Source of the DNA: Gammaproteobacteria bacterium
Lineage (GTDB): Bacteria > Pseudomonadota > Gammaproteobacteria > SZUA-229
Direction: 5' to 3'
Assembly: GCA_029881035.1 (NCBI GenBank)
Contig: JAOUNI010000024.1
Location: 1 to 37,782 of the forward strand
DNA: 37,782 nucleotides
Positions within the stretch are counted from its first letter, which is position 1, and each line of letters begins with the position of its first letter. The notes beneath the pieces were generated by a model. That model saw only the letters and a list, made by a program, of their open reading frames with translations. It was not told the DNA's origin and searched no databases. The translations under genes were made by a program, and so were the position numbers. This document shows, piece after piece, positions 1-10,733 of this stretch.

Positions 1-1
1 A

Positions 2-652
2 GCGGCGACAAAATCACAGCACCCGGAAACGGGCGCTGATATCAAGGTGATGGGCGTAAGGCGACAGGATCATTTAGATTTAACTGTGGCCTGCGCTTAT
101 ATTGACCGGTACATCACGGACATCAACGATTATCAGGCAAAAAAATCACAGTTGGGTCGACTGGTTGAAACCGTTGCGGCTGAATATACCAGCATGGCTG
201 TGACCGTCGTGGTCAATGGTGCCGATGATATTGCAGCACAAAGCGTGTATCTTACCGTGACCGGCACGTCAGCTGAATCGGGTGATGACGGTGAAGTTGG
301 GCGCGGCAATCGAGTTAACGGCCTGATCTCTCCCTATCGGCCAATGAACATGGAAGCTGCCGCTGGCAAGAACCCAGTCAGTCACGTTGGTAAGCTGTAT
401 AACATTCTGGCGCAAATGATCGCCAGGGAAGTTGTCGGCCAGCTGGCAGGGGTCGAAGAATGCTATTGCTATCTGGTCAGCCAGATTGGTAGTCCTGTTG
501 ATCAGCCCAAAGTCATCGACCTGAAATTGCATTTGCAGGCAGGCCTGACTGTGGATAGCGTGCAGGCACAGGTTGAGGAAATTGTCAGGAAAAAACTGGC
601 GGCTATAAAGCACATTCAACAGGATGTGGTGTCGGGACTACTGGTCTATTAA
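2..652 (+). CDS. mat: S-adenosylmethionine synthetase, archaeal type (5' end outside window)
   Basis: The C-terminal 216 residues of an archaeal-type methionine adenosyltransferase (AdoMet_Synthase family), which makes S-adenosylmethionine from methionine and ATP in the cytoplasm. The frame is open to the window edge, reading through the internal GTG and ATG at 47-52, so the true start lies upstream. Family signatures visible are IKVMGVR near the left edge, GTSAESGDDGEVGRGNRVNG, and SPYRPMNMEAAAGKNPVSH followed by VGKLYN. The full family protein is about 400 residues, so roughly half is present. This family is distinct in sequence from bacterial MetK. The identification is firm; whether the genome also has metK cannot be seen. 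Confidence 0.9.
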   Translation, partial: AATKSQHPETGADIKVMGVRRQDHLDLTVACAYIDRYITDINDYQAKKSQLGRLVETVAAEYTSMAVTVVVNGADDIAAQSVYLTVTGTSAESGDDGEVGRGNRVNGLISPYRPMNMEAAAGKNPVSHVGKLYNILAQMIAREVVGQLAGVEECYCYLVSQIGSPVDQPKVIDLKLHLQAGLTVDSVQAQVEEIVRKKLAAIKHIQQDVVSGLLVY

Positions 653-699
653 CGTATTGCGGGGCTTGTGTTGGTTTGGCTACGCTAGCGCTGACTGTC

Positions 700-708
700 T
701 GGTATGAT
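700..708 (+). promoter_or_regulatory. Candidate extended -10 promoter
   Basis: TGG followed by TATGAT (703-708) gives the TGnTATAAT-like extended -10 form about 30 bases before the pentapeptide-repeat gene. No good -35 box is present at the usual distance, which extended -10 promoters can tolerate. The assignment rests on sequence resemblance only. Confidence 0.35.
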
Positions 709-737
709 ACGGATGTTTGATAGTGACAGAAAAAATT

Positions 738-1520
738 ATGATTTCTATGGTTTTAAAAAATAAATCCTTACGTAAAAAGCGTTTTTTCTACCTGAGTGCA
801 GCGCTTTTTTTTATACTCGTCAGCCATGCTCAAGCTAACTGTGAAGCAGAAGCAGCGCCCAGAGTGAACTGGGCGGGCTGTGATAAAAGTGGAATGGACT
901 TTAGTGGTAAAGATTTGGGGCATGCGATATTGAGCAATGCTAATTTGCGGAATACAAATTTTTCTGGTGCACGTCTATCGCACGCTGATTTTGAGTTGTC
1001 GAATATTAGCGGCGCGAAATTTGATAAAGCGCGTATGCAGGATAGTAGGCTGGTGAGTGTGACCGCGGAAAAGACTTCATTTAAAGCTGCGATTATGGAT
1101 GATGTCAGTTTTAGTCGTTCCGAAATGAGTCAGGCAAGTTTCGAGCAGGCACGACTTAATAGTGCAAACTTTTATGAAACAAAGCTAGTCGGTGCAAATT
1201 TCTCGGCAGCACAATTACCATCTTCCAGTTTTGTTCACGCATCACTTGAGGGTAGTGTTTTTGACGGTGCAAATTTATCACAGGTAATAATGACATCGGC
1301 ATTAATGGAGTCTGCTCGATTTACGAATGTTAATTTGACGAGCGCTGTTCTAGATAAGGCTGATTTAAAATTTGTTGATTTCACTGGGTCAGATTTGAGC
1401 AAGGCATCATTGCGTGAAGCGGTGATAGATGGCGCTCTCTTTAATAAAGCAAAACTCGGTAGAGCAATCTGGATAGATTTAAAGCGCTGTCGTGCCAGTT
1501 CGGTTGGCAGTTGTCAGTAA
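738..1520 (+). CDS. Secreted pentapeptide-repeat protein
   Basis: A protein of about 260 residues. The N-terminus has a basic stretch (KNKSLRKKR), a hydrophobic core and a likely signal peptidase I site after SHAQA, so export to the periplasm is inferred. The mature part is almost entirely pentapeptide repeats of the A(N/D)LxX kind, for example ANLRNTNFSGARLSHADF, which fold as a right-handed quadrilateral beta-helix. Cysteines occur at both ends (NCEAEA, WAGC, KRC, GSC) and could form disulfides. The frame extends upstream to a TTG at 717; I prefer the ATG at 738, or the one at 747, because they give a compact signal peptide. No clear Shine-Dalgarno site. The function is unknown; repeats alone do not predict one. 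Confidence 0.8.
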   Translation: MISMVLKNKSLRKKRFFYLSAALFFILVSHAQANCEAEAAPRVNWAGCDKSGMDFSGKDLGHAILSNANLRNTNFSGARLSHADFELSNISGAKFDKARMQDSRLVSVTAEKTSFKAAIMDDVSFSRSEMSQASFEQARLNSANFYETKLVGANFSAAQLPSSSFVHASLEGSVFDGANLSQVIMTSALMESARFTNVNLTSAVLDKADLKFVDFTGSDLSKASLREAVIDGALFNKAKLGRAIWIDLKRCRASSVGSCQ

Positions 1521-1566
1521 TCTCACTTTTAGTTATACAAATTTACATAAATATTGCAGGTCAAAA

Positions 1567-1962
1567 ATGAACGCACAAAGTTTTTTAGATTTAATGGCAT
1601 CAACCGCTAACGATTTAAACCTCGAAGAACACATGAAGTTGATTTCAAAAGATGTCAGTGTCTTTGGTGTGCCCGGTTTTGAAGTGATTGGTTACCAGGA
1701 CTGGTTTAATCAGTGCCAGTATGAATTTGAAAATAAACTACTAAAAAAAGTTTCTTATCAGGGTTTGAATGTACTCGCCGAAACTCCAGATCGCATCATG
1801 TTTAAATCGATTGAAACCGTTGAAGGTTCTGATGGTGCAACCAACAACAACGGCATCGAGTTTATTATTGAAAAGGAAGATGATGGCCAGTGGCGTGTTA
1901 GCCAGGAAAGAATTCTGCCTGAAGATGAACTGGAAAATGACCGTAGGCGCGGTGCGCTCTAG
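1567..1962 (+). CDS. Small NTF2-like/SnoaL-like protein
   Basis: A 131-residue soluble protein with no signal peptide. The pattern of an N-terminal helix (MNAQSFLDLMASTANDLN), a region ending FGVPGFEVIGYQDWFNQ, and strands such as IMFKSIETVEG and GIEFIIEKEDDGQWRVSQE resembles small NTF2/SnoaL-fold proteins that bind or turn over small ligands. This is a fold guess, not a recognised family. The ATG at 1567 is preferred over an upstream in-frame start at 1492 because GCAGG lies 6-10 bases before it and the earlier start would overlap the preceding gene. The C-terminus is highly charged (DELENDRRR). Confidence 0.7.
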   Translation: MNAQSFLDLMASTANDLNLEEHMKLISKDVSVFGVPGFEVIGYQDWFNQCQYEFENKLLKKVSYQGLNVLAETPDRIMFKSIETVEGSDGATNNNGIEFIIEKEDDGQWRVSQERILPEDELENDRRRGAL

Positions 1963-2034
1963 TCTTGTATTATTTAGTCATTGCGTGTTTATTTAAGTTT
2001 TGCTACGCTCTGTCGCAGTTTTTTCTTAGATAAA

Positions 2035-2062
2035 ATTGTAAATAATAAGCATTTCTTATAAT
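2035..2062 (+). promoter_or_regulatory. Candidate sigma70 promoter for the radical SAM gene
   Basis: TATAAT at 2057-2062 is a perfect -10 box. ATTGTA (2035-2040) or TTGTAA (2036-2041) could be the -35 box, with a 15-16 base spacer, slightly shorter than ideal. The position, 24 bases before the ATG at 2086, leaves a short leader. The region is very AT-rich, so chance matches are likely. Confidence 0.4.
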
Positions 2063-2085
2063 AAATGACTAAATGAGACTAAAAA

Positions 2086-3735
2086 ATGTCGGCAAAAAGG
2101 GGTAGTGACTGTTTTAACAAGAATTCGCGGCTTACAAAAAGACCAGAATTAAACTCATCCAACGATAGTTCTTTAACACCGCTGGCTAGTGAAGATATTA
2201 AGACTAAGCTGGCAAAATTACTAAAAATACAGAATGACTTCTTCCCATGCTTTGACTGGACATTCCCGCCGCCACTATTGAGCAAGCAACAACCTGCTTA
2301 TAGCAGTAAAGAATTATTTTCTAATCCTTCAGTTGTTCCCGGTCGTTACTCTATCTACCTGCATAGTCCATTCTGTAAGTCTTTATGCAGTTTTTGTTAT
2401 TATGCAATTATTCCTGGTAAAGGCATTGATTTAGCCGAAAAGTATACTGATTATCTAGTCAAAGAAATGTCATTGTATGCTGAGCACTTTAAGGGCCAAA
2501 TTTGCGAGTCAATTTATTTTGGCGGTGGTACGCCCACATTTCTTGATGATCATCTTCTGGAAAAAATATTTACCGGCCTTAACGAAAATTTCAATATTTG
2601 CGATGATGCTGAAATTACTGTGGAGGCAGCACCCGGCACCTTGCCCAGGGAGAAATGTATTCTTCTAAAATCACTGGGTGTGAACAGGCTCAGTTATGGT
2701 GTGCAAACACTTGATGAAGAACTTCTTTCCAATATGAACAGGGAATATTCAGTCACGCAGGCAGTTCAGGAACTTAAGGATGCGATAGATGTTATTGGTA
2801 ACGTTAATGTTGATACCATGTATGGTTTTGATGGTGAATCTGAAAATACTTTAATTGAAACATTGGAAAAATTTCATCAGCTTGGTGTACCCAGTTTGTC
2901 TATATATGCGTTGGATAAGCAAAGAAGTGAAAAAATGGTACTATTCGAGCCGCCCAGGGATGATGCCTACCAATATAAAATAAAACAATTCGCCAGAGCT
3001 GAAAAATATCTTATGGCATTAGATTACAAACCTGTTTTGCAGAATATATTTATCAATCCAGATCGTTCTTCCTATCGTCATCAATTGCGCCGATGGGATA
3101 ATCTGCCATTGGTTGCGCTGGGGTTAAACTCACAGGGCTATGCACCACAAAAAGCTTATAACAATACCGCCAGCCTTAAATCGTATTATCAATTGATTGA
3201 TGAAGGTAAACTGCCAGTCGCGACGATGGATGAGTTGAATGCTGAGTTGGAGCTGTGCCGTGAGCTAACCAGTAAACTTAGATTTACTTATGTCAGTCTC
3301 GGTGAATTTAAATATAAATATAATGTTGATATTGCTGAGGTGTTCAAAGATCTGATTTCGGCTTTGGTCGATATGGAATACCTCGAATGTCATGGTGATA
3401 TATTGCGTATGACGGATAAGGCCTCTTATTACAACAATATAATACCTATGTTGTTTGCACCGGATCGTTTTAAGCAAGAGCTACTTGGCTTGCCTGAAGA
3501 ATATCTGGAAACTTTTCCTGTGCCACATATTATGACTCAACTGGGTCAGGCTCAATCTAAGCCATTTGGTTTGTCTGAATCCAGGCATATTGTAAATACT
3601 GATAGACGAACACAATCAAATAGAAGAAAAAGGAATGATTTGACTGATGTCACGGATCAGCGTTTAAGTTTTGGTCCGGGCAGGAGGAATTCAGATGGTG
3701 TTTGGAGCTGGTCATCCATTAATAGTTTTTCCTGA
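2086..3735 (+). CDS. HemN/HemW-like radical SAM protein with terminal extensions
   Basis: A 549-residue radical SAM protein related to the oxygen-independent coproporphyrinogen oxidase family. The iron-sulfur cluster motif CxxxCxxC is C97, C101, C104 within HSPFCKSLCSFCYY, and the SAM-binding glycine motif GGGTPTF follows near residue 146. A HemN C-terminal-like region lies around residues 360-450. Two parts are unusual: an N-terminal extension of about 85 residues before the core, and a polar Arg/Asp-rich C-terminal tail (DRRTQSNRRKR, GPGRRNSDG). The substrate is not predictable: it could be a tetrapyrrole enzyme such as heme-degrading HutW/ChuW-type proteins or something else. It stands alone, with AT-rich flanks on both sides. 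Confidence 0.8.
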   Translation: MSAKRGSDCFNKNSRLTKRPELNSSNDSSLTPLASEDIKTKLAKLLKIQNDFFPCFDWTFPPPLLSKQQPAYSSKELFSNPSVVPGRYSIYLHSPFCKSLCSFCYYAIIPGKGIDLAEKYTDYLVKEMSLYAEHFKGQICESIYFGGGTPTFLDDHLLEKIFTGLNENFNICDDAEITVEAAPGTLPREKCILLKSLGVNRLSYGVQTLDEELLSNMNREYSVTQAVQELKDAIDVIGNVNVDTMYGFDGESENTLIETLEKFHQLGVPSLSIYALDKQRSEKMVLFEPPRDDAYQYKIKQFARAEKYLMALDYKPVLQNIFINPDRSSYRHQLRRWDNLPLVALGLNSQGYAPQKAYNNTASLKSYYQLIDEGKLPVATMDELNAELELCRELTSKLRFTYVSLGEFKYKYNVDIAEVFKDLISALVDMEYLECHGDILRMTDKASYYNNIIPMLFAPDRFKQELLGLPEEYLETFPVPHIMTQLGQAQSKPFGLSESRHIVNTDRRTQSNRRKRNDLTDVTDQRLSFGPGRRNSDGVWSWSSINSFS

Positions 3736-3768
3736 TTATTTTTCGCTGAAATCAGCATGGTCGTTGAG

Positions 3769-3800
3769 CAGGCGCGGGTATGATTTTTTGCCCATGCCTG
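3769..3800 (+). terminator. Weak hairpin after the radical SAM gene
   Basis: CAGGC, two bases, GGG pairs with CCC, two bases, GCCTG around a 12-base loop. It sits 33 bases after the stop codon, but the T-run lies in the loop and not after the stem, so it is at best an atypical terminator. Confidence 0.25.
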
Positions 3801-3941
3801 TAAATTTATAAAATGCTTACAGCGTGATCTTCAACATATCATTACCGCCCCTGTTTTATTCTCAATTAAATAGATGAAAAGGTTAATACCTTATTTTTTA
3901 CATGGCATCAATTAAATAATCGCCGTTATATAAACAAATCG

Positions 3942-3985
3942 CTAGTATTATTACAATATTAGACTATACTAATAATCTAGTATTA
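3942..3985. repeat. CTAGTATTA direct repeats with an inverted copy: possible operator
   Basis: CTAGTATTA occurs at 3942-3950 and again at 3977-3985, 35 bases apart, and ATACTA at 3966-3971 forms an inverted repeat with TAGTAT at 3978-3983 across six bases. TATACT at 3965-3970 could be a -10 box inside the array. The layout, directly before a small gene with a strong Shine-Dalgarno site, suggests a regulator-binding region. This is inferred from symmetry alone. Confidence 0.4.
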
Positions 3986-4003
3986 ACCCAGTAAAGGAGA
4001 GTC

Positions 4004-4090
4004 ATGATGATTATTGACGCCTTGACTTATGTGCTTTTAGCTGCAGCGTTGGCGACGACCTTAGTCATCATCCATTTTGCTAAAGAGTGA
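4004..4090 (+). CDS. Small single-helix membrane protein (28 aa)
   Basis: An ORF of 28 residues that begins MMIIDALTYVLLAAALA and ends in IIHFAKE. It has one hydrophobic segment of about 20 residues followed by a short charged end, as in small inner-membrane subunits and regulators such as CydX or KdpF, though I do not recognise the family. A near-perfect Shine-Dalgarno sequence, AAAGGAGAG (3993-4001), sits just before the ATG pair at 4004 and 4007; spacing favours 4007 (5-8 bases) slightly. Few chance ORFs have both such a ribosome site and a clean membrane segment. The ORF is followed at once by a second possible mini-ORF in another frame. Confidence 0.6.
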   Translation: MMIIDALTYVLLAAALATTLVIIHFAKE

Positions 4091-4107
4091 ATCTATAAGT
4101 CACTTAA

Positions 4108-4229
4108 ATGGGAAAAAAACCGTAGTAACCTACCAGATATCCATGAAACGGCAGTTTGCAACAGGCAAGCTGCCGGATTTAGAAAAAATTCCAGAAGAAT
4201 ATAAATTGTCAGTAGAAAACGATTATTAG
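4108..4229 (+). CDS. Possible mini-ORF interrupted at a seven-A run
   Basis: From ATG 4108 the zero frame reads MGKKP then stops. A -1 shift on the A AAA AAA heptamer (4113-4119) would continue as KKTVVTYQISMKRQFATGKL and on to PDLEKIPEEYKLSVENDY, ending at TAG 4227-4229, a protein-like 40-residue sequence. The downstream frame is open from 4065 and also has its own ATG at 4143 (28 residues). The heptamer is in the correct phase for -1 slippage, but a one-base sequencing or natural deletion in the A run, or initiation at TTG 4077, would explain the data as well. No good ribosome site precedes 4108 or 4143. It might also be the broken tail of the preceding membrane protein. Confidence 0.35.
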
Positions 4230-4903
4230 TTAATCATTTTCAGCCAGGATTATTTTGGAATAGCTGTTCACCAGCTCAATAAACCGATCCCTGTCGATGA
4301 GTTCGGCACCCATCGATTCCATGTGTCCAGTATAAACCTGTGAGTCGATGAGTTTCGGCCTGATGGTATTGCATAAATATTCCAGTGCGACTTTTGAAGC
4401 ATCGGTTTTTTTGCTGAACATAGATTCACCAAAAAACATCTCGCCGATTTTTATGCCATAAAGGCCACCCACCAGCTTGCCATCGCGCCAGCATTCGATC
4501 GAATGCGCATAACCGAGTTCATGTAGTCGGCAATAGGCATTGAGCATGTTGTTATTGATCCAGGTGCCGGCCTCTGCTTTTCTGGGCGCGGCGCAAGCCT
4601 GCATGACTTCACGAAAGGCGGTATCGGTTCTGACTTCATAGATTTTTTTGTTGAGTGTTTTTTTCAGGCTGCGCGAAATTTTTAATTTTTCCGGGAATAA
4701 CACGCAACGCGGGTTCGGTGACCACCAGAGAATAGGGTAGTCATCGCTGTACCATGGGAAGATGCCCTGACGGTAGGCCTGCAAGATGGTTTCGGGCTTG
4801 AGGTTGCCGCCGACGGCGAGCAGGCCATCGGGTTCAGTGAGCGCGAGCCTCGCATCCGGGAACGGGCCACTGAAGTTCTCGGCTAAATAAAATGGTTTTT
4901 CGT

Positions 4904-4907
<4 letters not shown>
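4230..4907 (-). CDS. aat: Leucyl/phenylalanyl-tRNA--protein transferase
   Basis: Aat transfers Leu or Phe from tRNA to proteins with N-terminal Lys or Arg, marking them for ClpS/ClpAP degradation by the N-degron pathway; cytoplasmic. At 225 residues it is full length (about 230 is usual). Family motifs are clear: FPDARLALTEPDGLLAVGG, YRQGIFPWYSDDYPILWWSP, NPRCVLFPEKLKISRSL, GGLYGIKIGEMFFGESMFS and SKVALEYL. The start codon overlaps the stop of the upstream GNAT gene as ATGA, so it is the last gene of a trxB-GNAT-aat transcript. The ate (bpt) gene that often accompanies aat is not adjacent. Its stop abuts the end of the mini-ORF on the other strand. Confidence 0.97.
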
Positions 4908-7002
<2,095 letters not shown>

Positions 7003-7170
7003 CTATTTGTGGGCGCTATATTAGCAAATCTTAAAACGTATGCGCACAGTATATTCGTAAGGGTATAGATGCATTTGCGATTGGGTTGATTTAGGTGGTT
7101 TTCTCCGGTCTGATTTCCAATAGACTAAAGCCATGTCAATTGGTTCTTAATCATAGTGAGGACGACAAAC

Positions 7171-8247
7171 ATGTGCGCGATGACCATTGGAATACCCAAA
7201 GAAACGATGCGAGGCGAGGGCCGTGTGGCTCTGGTGCCGGCCGATTGCAGAACGCTGGTGGCAGCGGGCTGCCATGTTTGCATCGAGCAGGGCGCGGGCG
7301 TGAACAGCGGTTATGTGGATGCTGCTTACAGTGCGGTGGGTGTCGAGGTGCTGGCATCAGCCGAAGCGCTGTACAAGGCGGCGCAGCTGGTGGTAAAAGT
7401 GAAACAGCCATTGCCGCATGATCTGCAATTTCTCAGAAGTGATCATACCGTGTTCAGTTATCTGCATCTGGCGCCGGATAGACCGCTGGTTGAGGTGCTG
7501 TGCAAACTGGGTTTGACCGCCATTCCGTTTGAGGTGGTCGCCAACGTCGAGGGCGGACACCCATTATTAGCTCCCATGAGCGCGGTTGCCGGCCGGCTAT
7601 CGATTATTCGTGGTGCGCGCCTGCTGTTTGGCACCTCGGGTGGTCGTGGTGTCCTGCTCGGCGGGGTCGATGGTGCCGAGCGCGGGCGGGTGGTGGTGAT
7701 TGGTGCAGGCGTGGCTGGCAGCCATGCGGTGAGTACAGCGGTGGGACTGGAAGCGGAGGTGCACGTATTTGATCTGGCTGAGCAGAGGTTGACGCAGTTG
7801 AAGAATCAGTATCCCACGCTGATTACGCACTTATCCCGACCGGAACAATTAGCCAGCATCTGCGAGCAGGCTGACCTGGTGGTGGGGGCGGTGATGGTGC
7901 CGGGACGCCGCGCACCGGTGGTGTTGACCCATGACATGATCGACGGCATGCCGGATGGCAGCGTGATTATCGATATCGCCATTGATCAGGGTGGCTGCGT
8001 CGAGGGTATCAAAGTCACGGATGCTGAAGAGCTTGCCTATGTCTCGCAGGGCGTGATTCACTCGGCAGTGCCGAATATGCCGGGTGCCGTGCCGCGCACG
8101 GCGGCCCAGTCGCTGTCGGCAGCAGTAGCACCTTACGTGCAAAGGTTGGCGCTCGAAGGTTTGGCGGGCGATAGCGCCTTGCAGAAAGCGGTAGCTATTT
8201 CAGGCGGACGGGTGGTTGATCCTGTTTTGGCTGAGGAGATACGCTAG
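7171..8247 (+). CDS. ald: Alanine dehydrogenase
   Basis: Ald converts L-alanine, NAD+ and water to pyruvate, ammonium and NADH, and can run in reverse. The family N-terminus MTIGIPKE is present. Counting from that Met, the substrate-site Lys is K75 (VVKVK) and the catalytic His is H96 (YLHLA), matching the known enzyme numbering. The NAD-binding motif VIGAGVAGSHAV and the VPGRRAPVV loop follow. The ATG at 7171 is chosen because GAGGA lies eight bases before it; it adds MCA to the family start, and a GTG at 7156 is also in frame but has no ribosome site. 358 residues, somewhat short of the typical 370. Visibly richer in GC than the genes to its left. Confidence 0.95.
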   Translation: MCAMTIGIPKETMRGEGRVALVPADCRTLVAAGCHVCIEQGAGVNSGYVDAAYSAVGVEVLASAEALYKAAQLVVKVKQPLPHDLQFLRSDHTVFSYLHLAPDRPLVEVLCKLGLTAIPFEVVANVEGGHPLLAPMSAVAGRLSIIRGARLLFGTSGGRGVLLGGVDGAERGRVVVIGAGVAGSHAVSTAVGLEAEVHVFDLAEQRLTQLKNQYPTLITHLSRPEQLASICEQADLVVGAVMVPGRRAPVVLTHDMIDGMPDGSVIIDIAIDQGGCVEGIKVTDAEELAYVSQGVIHSAVPNMPGAVPRTAAQSLSAAVAPYVQRLALEGLAGDSALQKAVAISGGRVVDPVLAEEIR

Positions 8248-8267
8248 TCAAATTTGGCAGTAATGAC

Positions 8268-8295
8268 CTGACGCAGCAATAAAACTGGGTATAAT
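8268..8295 (+). promoter_or_regulatory. Candidate sigma70 promoter for ftsK
   Basis: CTGACG (8268-8273, four of six matches to TTGACA), a 16-base spacer and a perfect TATAAT (8290-8295). The leader to the ftsK start would be about 50 bases and includes a small GGGG/CCCC hairpin at 8309-8322. It starts about 20 bases after the ald stop codon. Confidence 0.5.
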
Positions 8296-8353
8296 GGGCC
8301 AATTTTCGGGGCAACATCCCCATTTTGTTCTCCACTAAATCGGGAAGATTGGA

Positions 8354-10681
8354 TTGGCTCAGGCACGCCGCACAAAAACGACAACAACAGGTATCGAACT
8401 GACTTCGCATATTCAGCATGGTCTGCGTGAAGGCGCCATGCTGGTGCTGGCTGCGATCGCTTTATTTCTGCTGACGGCCTTTGTTACCTATCATGTCGAG
8501 GATCCGGGCTGGTCGCATACCGGCATGCGCGAGGATGTTCACAATGCAGCTGGTGTTGTCGGTGCCTGGTTCGCTGATGTTCTGTTCAGTCTGTTCGGTT
8601 ATCTGTCTTATTTGCTGCCGGTGATCATCGCCTACAGCGGATGGCTGGTGCTGCGCGGCGGCCGTGAACAGAAGGAAGTCGATTTTCACGTGCTGGCGAT
8701 ACGCTGGGCAGGTTTTTTCGTGACGTTGGGCGCAGGTTGCGCGCTCGCCAGCATCCATTTCGCTGTCCCTGAAACGACCTTACCGCTGGATGGTGGCGGC
8801 ATTCTCGGCCGCTGGCTGGGCGATGGTATGGCTGACGTGCTGGGCCTGTTGGGCTCGACCCTGATTTTACTAGCCGTGTTGCTGGCAGGAAGTACGCTGT
8901 TCAGTGGCATCTCGTGGTTTACCGTGATCGATTTCATTGGCGCCACAGGGCTGGCCATTTTTGTGTTTGTTCGCGAGAAAGTAAATGCGCTGCTTGAACG
9001 TATTCAGGAACGAAAAGCCGGCGAGGTGGCCAAGCAGCACCGGCATGAAGGTCTGGAAGCGGATAAAAAGAAAACCGCGGAACGTGAAGCTAGCGGCACC
9101 AGCAAAGTGCGCATCGAACCGACGGTTAAAAAGGTTGAGATTTCTGAGCGCATGGATCGCGAAAAACAAATTGCCCTGTTCGACGGCCCGGTCGATTCCG
9201 AGCTGCCCGGTCTGCGCTTGCTCGACCCACCCCGGCAGCATGAGCAGAGCTATTCGACCGAAGCGCTGGAAGCGCTATCGCGCCTGGTCGAAATCAAACT
9301 GGCTGATTTTAATATCGAAGTGCAGGTGGTGGCGGTACATCCCGGTCCGGTCATTACCCGTTTTGAAATGGAACTGGCACCGGGCGTCAAAGCCAGCAAG
9401 ATTACCGCTTTATCGAAAGATCTGGCGCGTTCCCTGTCGGTGGTGAGCGTGCTGGTGGTGGAAGTGATTCCCGGCAAATCACTGGTCGGTCTGGAAATTC
9501 CAAACGAAAACAAAGAGATTGTTTCGCTGAGTGAAATCCTCATGTCGAAGGAATTCGACAAGTCGCATTCACCGCTGACGGTGGGGCTGGGCAAGGATAT
9601 CGGCGGTCATCCGGTGGTGGCCGATCTGGCCAAAATGCCTCACTTGCTGGTGGCTGGTACCACCGGTGCAGGTAAGTCGGTGTGCCTGAATGCCTTGCTG
9701 ATGAGCTTGTTGTACAAGAGCAAACCCATCGATGTGCGCATGATCCTGATCGACCCCAAAATGCTGGAGTTGAATGTCTATGACGGCATTCCACATTTGC
9801 TGGCACCGGTGGTGGTCGATATGAAAGAAGCCGCCAATGCTTTGCGCTGGTGCGTCGGTGAAATGGAAAATCGTTATGCGCTGATGTCATCACTGGGCGT
9901 GAGAAATATCATCGGCTATAACAAGAAAGTGAAAGAGGCGATTGATGCGGGCAAGCCCATCGATGACCCGTTATTCGACCCTGATCATGCCGCACCTGGC
10001 GCACAACCGGTGAAATTGCAGCCATTGCCTTATATCGTGATTGTGGTCGATGAGTTTGCCGATCTGTTTATGGTGGTCGGTAAAAAAATTGAGGAGCTGA
10101 TCGCGCGTATTACCCAGAAAGCACGTGCTTCGGGTATTCACCTGATTCTGGCAACGCAGCGGCCATCGGTCGATGTGATTACCGGTTTGATCAAGGCGAA
10201 TATCCCGACCCGTATTGCTTTTCAGGTGTCTTCACGCGTGGATTCACGCACCATTCTCGATCAAATGGGGGCCGAGCAATTGCTGGGCCATGGCGATATG
10301 CTGTATCTCGAAGGCGGTAAGAGCATACCCACGCGTATCCACGGCGCCTTCGTCGATGACCATGAAGTGCACAATGTGGTGAATCACCTTAAACAGCAGG
10401 GTGAAGCTGAGTATATCGAGGAAATTCTGCAGGAAAATCAGGGCGTGCTGCCGAGCGAGGTTCGCGCTTCGGATGAAGAGGTGGACGCGCTCTATGATGA
10501 AGCGGTACGGATCGTGACTGAAACACGCAAGGCTTCGATCTCCTACGTGCAGCGTCGTTTGAAGATAGGTTATAACCGCGCCGCGCGCATGATCGAAGAA
10601 ATGGAAGCCAGCGGTGTGGTTAGTGAAACCCAGTCGAATGGCTCGCGTGAAGTGCTGGCGCCGCCACCGCCTGAACTTTAA
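8354..10681 (+). CDS. ftsK: DNA translocase FtsK
   Basis: FtsK is a septal membrane motor that pumps chromosome ends and activates XerCD at dif. At the N-terminus are about four membrane segments (for example [16 protein letters not shown] and [18 protein letters not shown]) followed by a charged linker of only about 80 residues. The RecA-like motor has Walker [10 protein letters not shown] (K441) and Walker [12 protein letters not shown] (D566), with [13 protein letters not shown] after it. The last 65 residues are the gamma winged helix that reads KOPS sites ([18 protein letters not shown]). 775 residues, compared with 1329 in E. coli: the long Pro/Gln linker is missing, as in many other bacteria. 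The start is a TTG with GGGAAG upstream; the next Met lies inside the first membrane helix. Confidence 0.96.
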   Translation: MAQARRTKTTTTGIELTSHIQHGLREGAMLVLAAIALFLLTAFVTYHVEDPGWSHTGMREDVHNAAGVVGAWFADVLFSLFGYLSYLLPVIIAYSGWLVLRGGREQKEVDFHVLAIRWAGFFVTLGAGCALASIHFAVPETTLPLDGGGILGRWLGDGMADVLGLLGSTLILLAVLLAGSTLFSGISWFTVIDFIGATGLAIFVFVREKVNALLERIQERKAGEVAKQHRHEGLEADKKKTAEREASGTSKVRIEPTVKKVEISERMDREKQIALFDGPVDSELPGLRLLDPPRQHEQSYSTEALEALSRLVEIKLADFNIEVQVVAVHPGPVITRFEMELAPGVKASKITALSKDLARSLSVVSVLVVEVIPGKSLVGLEIPNENKEIVSLSEILMSKEFDKSHSPLTVGLGKDIGGHPVVADLAKMPHLLVAGTTGAGKSVCLNALLMSLLYKSKPIDVRMILIDPKMLELNVYDGIPHLLAPVVVDMKEAANALRWCVGEMENRYALMSSLGVRNIIGYNKKVKEAIDAGKPIDDPLFDPDHAAPGAQPVKLQPLPYIVIVVDEFADLFMVVGKKIEELIARITQKARASGIHLILATQRPSVDVITGLIKANIPTRIAFQVSSRVDSRTILDQMGAEQLLGHGDMLYLEGGKSIPTRIHGAFVDDHEVHNVVNHLKQQGEAEYIEEILQENQGVLPSEVRASDEEVDALYDEAVRIVTETRKASISYVQRRLKIGYNRAARMIEEMEASGVVSETQSNGSREVLAPPPPEL

Positions 10682-10733
10682 GCCGAATATTTCCTCAAAG
10701 TTTTACATTTCTATGAGCTATCCAGGTTTATCT

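Larger units (their letters stand above)
3736..4003. other. AT-rich intergenic region upstream of a small membrane protein gene
   Basis: No gene recognised. The left part has an imperfect hairpin (3769-3800) that may end the radical SAM transcript. The right part is very AT-rich and holds repeated CTAGTATTA boxes just before the strong ribosome binding site of the small ORF at 4004. Confidence 0.6.
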
